This document shows positions 1 to 8,050 of a stretch of 38,309 nt of DNA, piece after piece. Numbering within the stretch: position 1 is the first letter of the stretch; the number at the start of each line of letters is the position of its first letter. Made by a program: the position numbers and the translations under genes. Source of the stretch: Desulfuromonadaceae bacterium (lineage in GTDB: Bacteria; Desulfobacterota; Desulfuromonadia; Geobacterales; Pseudopelobacteraceae); contig JAQUCU010000005.1 in NCBI GenBank assembly GCA_028686055.1, forward strand, positions 1 to 38,309, given 5' to 3'. A model generated the notes under the pieces. That model was given only the letters and a program-made list of their open reading frames with translations, ran no database searches and was not told the DNA's origin.

Positions 1-4
1 ACGC

Positions 5-52
5 AAAAAAACCGGGAGCCTTATATCATTTAAAGATATTTCGGCAACCCGG
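5..52 (-). terminator. Intrinsic terminator forming the expression platform of the riboswitch
   Basis: Read on the minus strand, the arm CCGGG-TT-GCC (52 to 43) pairs with GGC-T-CCCGG (20 to 12). An inner stem ATATC (39-35) pairs with GATAT (27-23) around a short A/T loop, and seven T residues (11-5) follow. The 5' arm lies inside the 3' part of the upstream aptamer, so aptamer and terminator cannot both form fully. That is the usual layout of a transcription-attenuating riboswitch. Confidence 0.85.
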
Positions 53-119
53 CTGTCTCAGAGAGACCCTGTAGGCTTTCCGCCCCATTCTCGCGAATGG
101 TTGAGTATTATCGTATATC
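35..119 (-). ncRNA. GEMM-I-like cyclic-dinucleotide riboswitch aptamer (c-di-GMP or 3',3'-cGAMP class)
   Basis: On the minus strand the sequence shows the GEMM-I core. There is a P2 stem CCATTC/GAATGG capped by a GNRA tetraloop (GCGA), then GGGCGGAAAGCC, then a second hairpin closed by GTCTC/GAGAC, and the signature AGCCGGGTTGCCGA at the 3' end. A terminal stem can form between GATAT (119-115) and ATATC (39-35). ATATC is also used by the terminator, so ligand binding should prevent termination (an ON switch). The 5' junction reads ACTCAACC rather than the usual RGCAAACC, so ligand specificity cannot be assigned and a degenerate aptamer is possible. The regulated gene lies left of base 1. Confidence 0.75.
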
Positions 120-150
120 AGTGCATCACTATGTGTAGAGTTGGTGAAGT

Positions 151-179
151 TTTGTACGTTAAAGCATATACAAAGTCAA
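151..179 (-). promoter_or_regulatory. Predicted sigma-70-type promoter for the riboswitch transcript
   Basis: On the minus strand a -35 box TTGACT (179-174) is followed by a 17-bp spacer and a -10 box TACAAA (156-151). Transcription would start near 144, about 25 nt before the aptamer, which is a sensible leader length. The stretch 120-338 between pilX and the aptamer holds nothing else I can recognise: no convincing terminator behind pilX and no gene. Read-through from the pilin operon into the riboswitch is therefore possible. Confidence 0.5.
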
Positions 180-338
180 ATCTTATTCCTGTTTCTGCCC
201 ACCTCAACTTTCCTTTAATCACAGGAACCACGTTACATTTGGCAGCAGGAGTTCCGAGACGTCTTCCATATTGGGTTAAGGATAATCGTAACGTTGTGAT
301 GCGGGTTTATGTGCTAATAAATTCATTAAGCCAGTGCA

Positions 339-989
339 TTAATAAGCATACAGCACTGAAAGCCCTGCCTTTTCGACCGGATTAACAGCCGCCTCCCCCT
401 GGACTTCTATCGAATAGATATTAGGTGTCCTTGGTGTCTGGGTGCTGGAACTTGTACCGGCAACCCCCAGACCTCCATCCAGATAATCAATGCCGCTGGC
501 ATCAAGAAGCCCCACTCCCGCCACAGTATCAACGATCTTGGTGTAAACCTTGTACTTACTGCCGGCATTCTGCCCCTGAAGGGTAAAGGTAAGATCCGGC
601 ATATCTTTCGGGTTTACGGTTTTTGACAAGGCTGACGGCCATGCGGACGTTGAAGTGGTGAGTTTTGTATAGAACGCATTAGGGGTGAGCGCATCCGAGG
701 TGAACGCAAGGTTCAGGTTCGTGCCGAAATCGGTTATCAGCGATGCCCTCTTGTCCAAATAGTCAGTGAGAAGGGGGGAGGAGAAGAGCCTCGGTATGAT
801 GGTCTGGGTAATAAACTCGGTACCACCATACGAAGCTTCAAGAGCGCTTCTGTAACGTTTCTGGGCAGCTGACATTTTTGTCCCGGCAAGCACATAATAG
901 AGGAGTGTCATGATCATACCCAGACATATCAAGGTAAACATGAGCGCGGTTATCAGCGCTATGCCGTCCTGGTTTCGCAATACCTTCAT
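339..989 (-). CDS. pilX: Type IV pilus minor pilin, PilX family
   Basis: This 216-residue protein starts with a short leader and a prepilin-like segment, DG-IALITALMFTLI, followed by a long hydrophobic helix and the QKRYRSALEASYGG region typical of PilX N-terminal domains. The conserved Glu5 of major pilins is replaced by Thr. I recall this as usual for PilX/GspK-like proteins, which sit at the tip of the pilus. It should be cut at Gly by the prepilin peptidase and work with PilV, PilW, FimT and PilY1 in pilus initiation. It is the last gene of the pilY1 operon, 16 bp after pilW. The start is supported by its position just before the leader; GGTGA is a weak ribosome-binding site. Confidence 0.8.
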   Translation of the reverse strand: MKVLRNQDGIALITALMFTLICLGMIMTLLYYVLAGTKMSAAQKRYRSALEASYGGTEFITQTIIPRLFSSPLLTDYLDKRASLITDFGTNLNLAFTSDALTPNAFYTKLTTSTSAWPSALSKTVNPKDMPDLTFTLQGQNAGSKYKVYTKIVDTVAGVGLLDASGIDYLDGGLGVAGTSSSTQTPRTPNIYSIEVQGEAAVNPVEKAGLSVLYAY

Positions 990-1005
990 AAAATCACCGC
1001 CGTCA

Positions 1006-2154
1006 TTATTGAATCAGATTTTTCGGCCGTATCACGATTGTGTAGACCTTCCATCGGTATTGTTTGTAATCAGCGCCAATATGTGCCAACAGGTCGAAAT
1101 TTCTCCCCTTCAATACGCCGCCAAACCGTTCACCAACTTCGACCGTTTGCGAAGGATAGCTGTAGAATCTATCTTTTTTCCCCTCCTGGGCAAGTATATA
1201 AACTCTAATCTCTTTCAGTTCATCTCTGATTTTAGCTGCATCATAGCCGCTAATGTCAGACGTGTGATAATTGGGATCACTGTAGCTCATGCCGTTGCCC
1301 GACGCATCCAAACCATACACCACCTGCATGTCGGCAACACAGTCAAGTAGAGGCATCTTAGAAAAGTTCCCATCGCCCTGATTGACAATCGCTTTGTAAA
1401 GTATGCCAACCCCTTGGGAGGCACACGTTGCAGGCATCTTGGGCGGCGTTGAGATATAATAGTCGGCCCGGTTGAAGGGCATCCTCAGATCAGTACTGCT
1501 AACGCCGTAAATTTCGAAGGTGTCTCCGCTGTGGTGAGTAGCGGGAGATGAATAGTGAGCAAAGGTACCGGAAAAAACTCCCGCCGAAGAAACAGCCAGT
1601 TCCCGTGTAACGGGAGTGGAAGTCAGAGAATTCTTCACGATGATGACGTGATCATCAGAGGTAAAATCGCGATCAGCAGCGCCCCACTGCTTTCTCGTCC
1701 TCACATCGTCCTTGTCAAACGATACGGTAGTCCATTTTTTGCTGGTGCCGTTGGCAGCAGCCAGGATTGATTTGATAACAAGATAATTTGAAGCACCATC
1801 AGCGCCACTGTTGAATGTGCTGTTTCCACTCACAAAGGCGCGGGGAGGATTACCAGGCCCATCGTTAAAAGTTGAAGGATCAACGCCCGCAACTGTCGAA
1901 GCACTTGCCTCCTGATAGGCAACTCCACTGGAAAAGCTCCACGGCAGCCCAAACCCGGCCTGCTGCAGGTCAGCCCGCATAATTTCCAGGCCGACAATTC
2001 CCTCTATCTGAGTTTCAACTGACTTTGATTGCTGAGAGGATTGATAGACTATCCTTTCAAAGGCTGCTGACGAAATCATGATAACCGTCATGAAAATAGC
2101 CATGACAATGATCAGCTCTATGAGTGTATAGCCTTGTTTATTTTCACAAATCAC
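1006..2154 (-). CDS. pilW: Type IV pilus minor pilin, PilW family
   Basis: The 382-residue product has a classical class III prepilin start: a short charged leader, KQG cleavage site, then YTLIELIIVMAIF with Glu5. After a hydrophobic helix comes the region GLEIMRADLQQAGFGLPW, which is characteristic of PilW. The remaining 300 or so residues are Ser/Gly/Thr-rich and predicted to be a periplasmic beta-rich head. Known PilW proteins are minor pilins that prime assembly and help display PilY1. It lies 44 bp after pilV and 16 bp before pilX on the same strand. Assignment to the family is firm; the size is on the large side, with the extra length in the head domain. Confidence 0.87.
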   Translation of the reverse strand: MICENKQGYTLIELIIVMAIFMTVIMISSAAFERIVYQSSQQSKSVETQIEGIVGLEIMRADLQQAGFGLPWSFSSGVAYQEASASTVAGVDPSTFNDGPGNPPRAFVSGNSTFNSGADGASNYLVIKSILAAANGTSKKWTTVSFDKDDVRTRKQWGAADRDFTSDDHVIIVKNSLTSTPVTRELAVSSAGVFSGTFAHYSSPATHHSGDTFEIYGVSSTDLRMPFNRADYYISTPPKMPATCASQGVGILYKAIVNQGDGNFSKMPLLDCVADMQVVYGLDASGNGMSYSDPNYHTSDISGYDAAKIRDELKEIRVYILAQEGKKDRFYSYPSQTVEVGERFGGVLKGRNFDLLAHIGADYKQYRWKVYTIVIRPKNLIQ

Positions 2155-2198
2155 TTTTCTGTACCTCGAAATACATCCACTCCGGGTTTGTTGTTAAA

Positions 2199-2585
2199 CT
2201 ACTTCTGAGAGATTGGCGCCGACACCCTGTTCTCATAGGTAACGCCTTTGTACGTCCACTTGACCACTATATTAAGCAGTTTGGTATCACTGGCAAGCGA
2301 GGTGGAACTTCTTTCAACGTAGATTTTTTTGCCCGTGCCGCGAATTTTACTGGCAGTCGATAACAATGGATACGTCGGGAGAATATTGTCATAACCACTC
2401 CCTTTCAATTCATTGAGATATTTTTCACCAACAAAGACACCCTCATCGCGAAGATGGTTCTTCAGGTTGTATTCAGTCGCAATGTTTATAGACTGCAGAA
2501 GCCCGAGAAGGCCTACCATCATTATGACAATGGCGACCATCACTTCTATGAGTGTGAAACCTCTATTTTTGATCAATATGGTCAC
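2199..2585 (-). CDS. pilV: Type IV pilus minor pilin, PilV family
   Basis: This short 128-residue prepilin has the cleavage motif NRG followed by FTLIEVMVAIVIMMVGLLGLLQS. The VMVAIVIMMVGLLGL run is the typical PilV signature and Glu5 is present. The C-terminal half (KGVTYENRVSAPISQK at the end) is a small beta-rich head. It overlaps the end of fimT by 23 bp, which suggests translational coupling. Its role by family is a minor pilin in the tip complex, processed by the prepilin peptidase. PilV from other bacteria is often somewhat longer, so the head here is minimal. Confidence 0.85.
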   Translation of the reverse strand: MTILIKNRGFTLIEVMVAIVIMMVGLLGLLQSINIATEYNLKNHLRDEGVFVGEKYLNELKGSGYDNILPTYPLLSTASKIRGTGKKIYVERSSTSLASDTKLLNIVVKWTYKGVTYENRVSAPISQK

Positions 2586-3051
2586 TATCGCAAACTCCTC
2601 CGGTTCGTTTTCCGAGATTCAGCCTCGTCTGTGAAACAATAATGCTATCTTCAGCCGCCGAATTCAGGACGGCAAGGTCGTTTGTAGGCAGTACGCATAT
2701 GGAGCATATATCACTGGTCACCCCCTGCGAGTTAAAGGTCAGGATCAGGGGATCGCCTCCGTTCGATACAATTGGATACCGAAGCTGTTTGGTTACAATA
2801 GGATCGACAGACGTTTCTGCCGATGAATAGATCTTGAACTGTTGTCCGCTCAGTATCACCCTGCGCGCAGTTTTACTGTACAACGCCTGCAGCCTTATCT
2901 CCGTCAAATCAGCATGAATTTTCTTGATTTCGCTTTCCACGGCAGATTTGAGCTGCATCTCATGCCAGTTGAGTGTTGCAATAGCCATAAGGATCCCCAT
3001 TATTGCGATGGCGATGAGCAGCTCTATCAGTGTAAAACCGTGGTCTCTCAT
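2563..3051 (-). CDS. fimT: Minor pseudopilin, FimT/GspH family
   Basis: The 162-residue product begins MRDHG then FTLIELLIAIAIMGILMAIA, a perfect prepilin cleavage and N-methylation region with Glu5. It continues with a helix (WHEMQLKSAVESEIKKIHADLTEIRLQALYSKTARRV) in which the pattern of small residues and RLQAL...ARRV matches GspH/FimT. The C-terminal part is a beta domain that includes ILTFNSQGVTSD, the conserved FxxxG-like segment of the family. Family members act as initiator minor pilins, and some bind DNA during transformation; nothing here proves the latter. It begins 1 bp after the pilY1 stop codon and overlaps pilV, so it is certainly co-transcribed with both. Confidence 0.87.
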   Translation of the reverse strand: MRDHGFTLIELLIAIAIMGILMAIATLNWHEMQLKSAVESEIKKIHADLTEIRLQALYSKTARRVILSGQQFKIYSSAETSVDPIVTKQLRYPIVSNGGDPLILTFNSQGVTSDICSICVLPTNDLAVLNSAAEDSIIVSQTRLNLGKRTGGVCDSDHIDQK

Positions 3052-3052
3052 A

Positions 3053-6000
3053 TCAATGTTCCTGGATATGCAGAATCTTCTTCAGCGGTTTATTCTGGCT
3101 GCTGCTGACTATTGGCGGTGCATCTGATGGCGGCTTTCCGGTCATCGGCGTCACCATGCGACGGTTCCCCCTGTCAGTGAAAGCTGTGGACAGATCGATT
3201 TCCGCAAACTGACCAGTGGAGAGCTGGACCAGCGCTTTGCCATGCATTACATTGGACGCTGCCTGACCGCCGGTATCATATTTCATCCCCCATAAATATG
3301 AGTTACCTCCGTAGCCACAGAAATCAGCGGTCGGTTTGAACGAGGTGAAAAATACCGTGCCATTTGTCAGTGCTACCGTATCGGTCACCACCCTTTCTGC
3401 TCCTTCAGAGGTTGTCGCACCATCGACTCCGGCGGTCGACGAATTATCAAGGTCAATCTGCCAGCCACCGTCTGTGCTTGCAACGGCTGAAACAGAGCTG
3501 GTCTGATTAACTATAGTTCCGCTCTGCGCCAAAGCACAGTTTCCATCCAGATAGTTTCCTGGTTTTGCATTCGTGTTGTAGCATGGCTCCTTTATGCCGT
3601 ATAATGATCTTCTATTTGAGGGGTCATCCAGAGAGCTAACGTTACGATAATAAAATCGACCAGTGCCAAAGTAAAGCCAGAGGTTTTTATTCTTCCTATC
3701 CTGAAGACGAGCAATGGAAGTTGTCACCGGTCCAATACCATCAATCACCGGACTCCAGGACCAGTTACTGGAACTGGGGCTCTCAGTAATTTGGGTCTCC
3801 TTGGTCATGATCCGACCGACTCCTCCGTCAGTCCAAGTGCCGTCCGTCGCTTTTTTCACATACCCAACATAGATTGCATCATCCTGGTAGTTGCCGGAAG
3901 TAGTCGAATTGTACCGATCAATGTCGATTGAACCGCCAATCATGGTTCCAACAAATGCATTGCTGATCCCTGTATCGATGGTATTGACCAGAGTGCCGGT
4001 ACTAAGATCGACAATAAAAAATTTCAGGTTCTGATCGGATTTACCGAGAAATTGGTGGGAAACAGTATCGACGGGCCCTGTGGGTCCTGAACCGAAGACA
4101 GCATACCAATGACCGTTTTTGGATTTATCCCCGATGCGGACGATAGCTGGCCCGCCAGTAGCATAGCCAAGTGCCGGATCGCTGAACTCCCACAGAAGAT
4201 TAGGATTGCCTGGATCAGTGACGTCGAGAGCAAAATAGGAGGAATATCCTACACCATCTATCGGCGTTTTGACACAGGTGCCGGCAGCAGTATTATCACA
4301 GCTAAAGTCTGTGTTGCGCGAAGCCCCACCAAGACCCATGCCGCCGAGAACAATTGTTCGCCAGGTACTATTGGTCTTCACCTGGTCCCAGTAGTTCCCC
4401 CCGCTTCCGTCATTTCCTATACTGGCATCCATTATGGTCGTCCGCCCGTCAACTGAATAGAGGTGATTGTATAGAGGATCAGCCATGTACTTAAGATAGG
4501 GGAGTGCATTTTTCGGGATGAAGGCCCATTGTTCCTTGCCCAAATCTGTGCCTGAAAGAGTAGCCTTGTTATTGCCCGAAGCCAGCACAGACAGAGAACC
4601 AAAATTGAAAGCATGGAACAAGCCATCGTTCCCCCCCACATAAACCATGCCTCGGCTTTGGTAAGCAGTGGATCTTGTATAGTCTTGGTACGTAGTATCA
4701 TTGTATCCGCCTGGAGGGACAAGATTGTAAGTATTCAGCCGCGCGGAAGATTGTATCCGCGGTGTTGACGAAATAATGTCGCCCAATCTCCAAACCCCGA
4801 TGCTGACAACATTAGTTACAGGATCTTTGATGGCCACTGTCCGGTTCCGGTAGCCGGTCTGATCTGTACCATTGACCCAGTTGATCAAACTCGGCGCGAC
4901 AGTAGCGGTAGTGTTGAGGTAAGAAGCCAGAGTAGCAGCATTGTCGGTGGAAAAATTAATCAATGAAGTGCCGTCAGTGGTAGTCATGATGCTTCGTGGT
5001 GAGGTTGTTAAATTTCTCTGCCAGAGACCCTTTCCAGCCCGCCAGAGACTCTTAACGTAGTCAGGATCAATCGGGCCGCCTACTGCCGTGTCAGGGACAC
5101 CGTCTCCGTTGGTATCCTGGTAAAGCTGGACCATGGTCTTATCTGAATTGGTGTCAAAGAAAAAATTGGCAATGTAGTCATTGATCAGGTTCAGATTAAA
5201 TTTCCCGGCAGTGTCTATCCCGTCAGTTTCTTCCCTGATGGTACTGTTGTTTATGTATGGGTCCACATAGTACCAGAGGTTTTGCATCTCGCCGATCCAG
5301 TTTGCTTGGGTAACCTTACCTGTATTTGGATCGTTGGCAAAGAGTTTTGTAGGATAGAAAACCGCCTGCAAAATGTTCGCCCCGCTCCCCTCGCTATTGC
5401 TGAGAATCGAGGCCGCGGTACCGGATGCAGCGCCGGCGGCTATCTGCTGCAAGGCGGTTTGCAGGGAAGTCCTGAAAGCAATGGGGTCCGCCGGGGTCTG
5501 CAGTGTTGTACCGCCGTTAGCGGCGGTTTTGCTCAACTGGGCATTGGCATCGCACATGTCGGTGGTGGTCGTAGATACAGGTCCGGTATAAACCGCGTAG
5601 GTCTTTATCGTCTGGGCAGTATCGCAGCTGTAGGTGCTGCCGGAGGGAGGGGGGCAAACCTTGCTCGGATCGAAGATGTTCCGGTGCTGGGCAAAGTAGC
5701 TCAGGTCATGGAGATAGGGGGTGCCCGCATAACTGCCACAGGTAGTCGACTCCGTAGTAGTGGTCGGGTCACGGAATGCGCCGGAGGAATCGGTTACCTT
5801 GCCGGTCATGGTGTTGTTCTGATCGGCAGTGGACGCACCGTCCGTAATAAAGAGGATGTTGTTCAACTGGCAGCGGTACTGTATAGGATTCTTGCCTCCA
5901 GCGAAATCTGCGCTATTCAAGGGTGATTTAATCGATGTGGCGGCAGGGGCGAAAGCGGTTGTGTCGAGGTTTGGATTGGTGGCAACGGCATCCTTTGTGA

Positions 6001-7789
6001 AATAGGCTATTGCGTTATAAAAGGCCTCGGCAAAGGGGGTCCAACTACTCGCCGGGACACCATCGATGCTGTTGATAAGCCCGGATGCATGGTTCCCCAC
6101 CGATGGTTTGCAATACTCACCAGCAGGGCACTCTTTATCAACATCGCACGCAGTGGTAGTCGTGGCTGAACATTGGCCCGCTCCGACATAGGATAGCATT
6201 GTACTGCCGTCCTTGTTGGTGACGGCCAAGCACGACACTCCCGAAGAGCAGTCGCTATCGTTCGTACACATCATGCCGTTTATATTTCCGCCACAGAACT
6301 GTGGACAGGGTATCTTCGAGGTTCCGCCGCACTCGGAAGATGAACCGGCATAGTTGAAGGTCATGGCGCCGAAGCGGATCGAGCCGGCGAAATCATTAAT
6401 GATCCCGGTCGGAGGAGCTGAAATGCCTGCCTTGGCATAAAAGAATGTGTCCATGCTTCCAGACGGCCCAACTGGGGTGCCGATGGCCCGGACCCCCGCA
6501 TCCGTCAGGACCGCGGGGATGTTGCCGGTCCCGGCGGAAGAGCCCGATGAGGGGTCGGTCACCTCGGTAAAGTTGACCCCGTAGCAGTAGTGAAGGATCT
6601 CCTGCTTGACGCAAGCGTCATTGCCAGTGAATTTGTCACTAGCGCCTTTCCAACACTGACCGACAAAACCGGTTGTGTCCGTGCCATCCACGTTATAGGG
6701 AGAAGGAGGTGCCACGTGGGTCGCGACACTGGTACATAAATAATTGCCCAGCGTCTTGTCGGTAAGCGCCGACGGAAGAATCGGGTTTTTATTGTCGTTA
6801 TAGATGTTGGTGCAGCCGGTCTCTATATCCTGAACATTGAGCCCATGCCAGATGGCGGCATCGGTCGTCGCCCCTTTGGCTATATTATCCTTTATCACCC
6901 AGCAGGTCTGCTGGGCGTGGTTCAGGGTGGCCAGGGAAGAGTCGGCATTGGTCGTGTCGAGGCAGGACTTGGTGTCGGTGCTCGCCTGGCCGTAATTACC
7001 GCTCGTCCAGTTATAGACCGCGCACTGGCAGGCATCCTGGTTGTACGTTCCCTCAAAGATTTCGATCCTGCTCTCCCCCCCCTGGGTACTCGGGTTATAA
7101 TTCGGTTCCACACTGTTGGGCCCCCGGACCGCAAAGGTAATGCCGGGCAGTACAGGTAGCGCCTTGACGAACCTCCTGCCGTTGCAACCCCTCGATTCTC
7201 CGATCAGCGCCTGTTGTGTCGAGTTGTACTTGCCGCCGGTCAGTATCTTCTTTTCAATATCGAACTTGGAGGAGGCGAGCCAGTTCAGAAACCTGCCGCT
7301 GGCAGCGAATGATGTGACAGTCCTGGTGCTCGGCGTCAAACTGCTGTTGCCGGTCATCGCCACATCCAGATAACTGGTGTGATACGTGCCGCCGGTAGGC
7401 AAAGCAGTGATCTCAACGAATTTCCCCCCCGAATACTGGTATATGGGATAACTAATCGAGATCGGGGTGGTCGTCGTGTTGAGCTTGCTGAAATACCCGT
7501 CATAATCCTTGGTATTATCATAGCTATTGTCATAGCAGGAGGCTCCGACTGGTAGCGTGCACGTGCCGCTCGAAGTGGATGTTGCCCCCGACATGTACCC
7601 CATGTCGAACATACTGGCGGAGTTGTCAATGATCATAAGCAGGTTGGGTGTTCTGTTTGCAGTAGTAAATGCCGGCTGGACACAATAGGAGTTCCCCGAA
7701 TCAGCATGTGCCTGTTGGGAAAAGGATGAAACAAGCAGGGCAACAAGGAAAACCAAAAAGAGTTTTGTGAGAGCAGCTGTATCCTTCAT
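3053..7789 (-). CDS. pilY1: Type IV pilus tip adhesin/assembly factor PilY1
   Basis: The 1578-residue secreted protein has a signal peptide (1-29, AHA cleavage) and then a von Willebrand A-like segment with a MIDAS-type motif DNSASM at 55-60. A cysteine-rich insertion follows at about 483-560, with ten Cys including CTNDSDCSSGVSC. There is an Asp/Asn-rich calcium-type loop DTNGDGVPD near residue 893, and a C-terminal PilY1 beta-propeller from about 1010, with YVGGNDGLFHAFNF near 1050. PilY1 proteins cap type IV pili, control retraction through calcium, and act in surface sensing and adhesion. It is the first gene of its operon, preceded by AGAGGT and a sigma-54 promoter 80 bp upstream. Length and architecture are normal for the family; the Cys-rich insert is the unusual part. 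Confidence 0.92.
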   Translation of the reverse strand: MKDTAALTKLFLVFLVALLVSSFSQQAHADSGNSYCVQPAFTTANRTPNLLMIIDNSASMFDMGYMSGATSTSSGTCTLPVGASCYDNSYDNTKDYDGYFSKLNTTTTPISISYPIYQYSGGKFVEITALPTGGTYHTSYLDVAMTGNSSLTPSTRTVTSFAASGRFLNWLASSKFDIEKKILTGGKYNSTQQALIGESRGCNGRRFVKALPVLPGITFAVRGPNSVEPNYNPSTQGGESRIEIFEGTYNQDACQCAVYNWTSGNYGQASTDTKSCLDTTNADSSLATLNHAQQTCWVIKDNIAKGATTDAAIWHGLNVQDIETGCTNIYNDNKNPILPSALTDKTLGNYLCTSVATHVAPPSPYNVDGTDTTGFVGQCWKGASDKFTGNDACVKQEILHYCYGVNFTEVTDPSSGSSAGTGNIPAVLTDAGVRAIGTPVGPSGSMDTFFYAKAGISAPPTGIINDFAGSIRFGAMTFNYAGSSSECGGTSKIPCPQFCGGNINGMMCTNDSDCSSGVSCLAVTNKDGSTMLSYVGAGQCSATTTTACDVDKECPAGEYCKPSVGNHASGLINSIDGVPASSWTPFAEAFYNAIAYFTKDAVATNPNLDTTAFAPAATSIKSPLNSADFAGGKNPIQYRCQLNNILFITDGASTADQNNTMTGKVTDSSGAFRDPTTTTESTTCGSYAGTPYLHDLSYFAQHRNIFDPSKVCPPPSGSTYSCDTAQTIKTYAVYTGPVSTTTTDMCDANAQLSKTAANGGTTLQTPADPIAFRTSLQTALQQIAAGAASGTAASILSNSEGSGANILQAVFYPTKLFANDPNTGKVTQANWIGEMQNLWYYVDPYINNSTIREETDGIDTAGKFNLNLINDYIANFFFDTNSDKTMVQLYQDTNGDGVPDTAVGGPIDPDYVKSLWRAGKGLWQRNLTTSPRSIMTTTDGTSLINFSTDNAATLASYLNTTATVAPSLINWVNGTDQTGYRNRTVAIKDPVTNVVSIGVWRLGDIISSTPRIQSSARLNTYNLVPPGGYNDTTYQDYTRSTAYQSRGMVYVGGNDGLFHAFNFGSLSVLASGNNKATLSGTDLGKEQWAFIPKNALPYLKYMADPLYNHLYSVDGRTTIMDASIGNDGSGGNYWDQVKTNSTWRTIVLGGMGLGGASRNTDFSCDNTAAGTCVKTPIDGVGYSSYFALDVTDPGNPNLLWEFSDPALGYATGGPAIVRIGDKSKNGHWYAVFGSGPTGPVDTVSHQFLGKSDQNLKFFIVDLSTGTLVNTIDTGISNAFVGTMIGGSIDIDRYNSTTSGNYQDDAIYVGYVKKATDGTWTDGGVGRIMTKETQITESPSSSNWSWSPVIDGIGPVTTSIARLQDRKNKNLWLYFGTGRFYYRNVSSLDDPSNRRSLYGIKEPCYNTNAKPGNYLDGNCALAQSGTIVNQTSSVSAVASTDGGWQIDLDNSSTAGVDGATTSEGAERVVTDTVALTNGTVFFTSFKPTADFCGYGGNSYLWGMKYDTGGQAASNVMHGKALVQLSTGQFAEIDLSTAFTDRGNRRMVTPMTGKPPSDAPPIVSSSQNKPLKKILHIQEH

Positions 7790-7870
7790 AAGTACCTCTA
7801 TGTTTGTTTCATCTTAAGTTGATCTACTCTTTCAAAGAGTTGATACATTTCAGGCGGCAAAACAATTCAT

Positions 7871-7886
7871 AGCAAAATCAGTGCCA
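7871..7886 (-). promoter_or_regulatory. Sigma-54 (-24/-12) promoter of the pilY1 operon
   Basis: On the minus strand the sequence reads TGGCAC-TGATT-TTGCT, matching the TGGCAC-N5-TTGCW consensus of RpoN promoters at every defined position. The GG (-24) and GC (-12) elements are correctly spaced. Transcription should start near 7860, leaving a leader of about 70 nt before pilY1. The leader contains the small palindrome ACTCTTTCAAAGAGT (7826-7840). Both rpoN and a sigma-54 activator gene are encoded a short distance upstream. Confidence 0.85.
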
Positions 7887-7937
7887 CAGCCAGCCAGACC
7901 ATATCATCCGGGAATAGTTACAGTTTTACACAGCACT

Positions 7938-7971
7938 AGGGAAGCTATGCAATTTGTACATAGTAATCCCT
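7938..7971. promoter_or_regulatory. Dyad site 1, probable enhancer element of the pilY1 promoter
   Basis: An inverted repeat, AGGGA-AG-CTATG, faces CATAG-TAA-TCCCT across a 9-bp centre (CAATTTGTA). The inner core CTATG-N9-CATAG is shared exactly with the dyad 45 bp further upstream. The site is centred about 94 bp before the predicted sigma-54 start, within the usual range for NtrC-family upstream activating sequences. Binding is inferred, not shown. Confidence 0.55.
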
Positions 7972-7980
7972 GCATACAGA

Positions 7981-8017
7981 AGCCCCTTGCTATGCAATTT
8001 TTTCATAGCAAGGGGCT
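7981..8017. promoter_or_regulatory. Dyad site 2: probable enhancer element and/or transcript-end hairpin of dsbC
   Basis: There is a perfect 14-bp inverted repeat, AGCCCCTTGCTATG (7981-7994) against CATAGCAAGGGGCT (8004-8017), with a 9-bp centre. The core CTATG-N9-CATAG equals that of dyad 1. In RNA from dsbC (stop at 8051) it would form a very stable hairpin, but no T-run follows it, so it is not a canonical terminator. It could serve both as an activator site about 139 bp upstream of the pilY1 start and as an mRNA 3'-end structure. Confidence 0.6.
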
Positions 8018-8050
8018 GGAATGTGGCACTGATTTCAGCTAAAAGCAAAT

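Noticed and set aside
101-385. Open plus-strand frame of 94 codons over the riboswitch and the end of pilX
   Set aside because: It lies across a structured RNA element and the 3' end of pilX on the other strand, has no ribosome-binding site and resembles no family.
5282-5926. Plus-strand frame of 214 codons inside pilY1
   Set aside because: Antisense shadow of a certain gene; Gly/Arg-rich sequence without a domain or start signal.
8022-8040. Second TGGCACTGATT copy (plus strand) as a sigma-54 promoter
   Set aside because: The -24 box is intact but the -12 TTGC is missing, and no plus-strand gene lies downstream.
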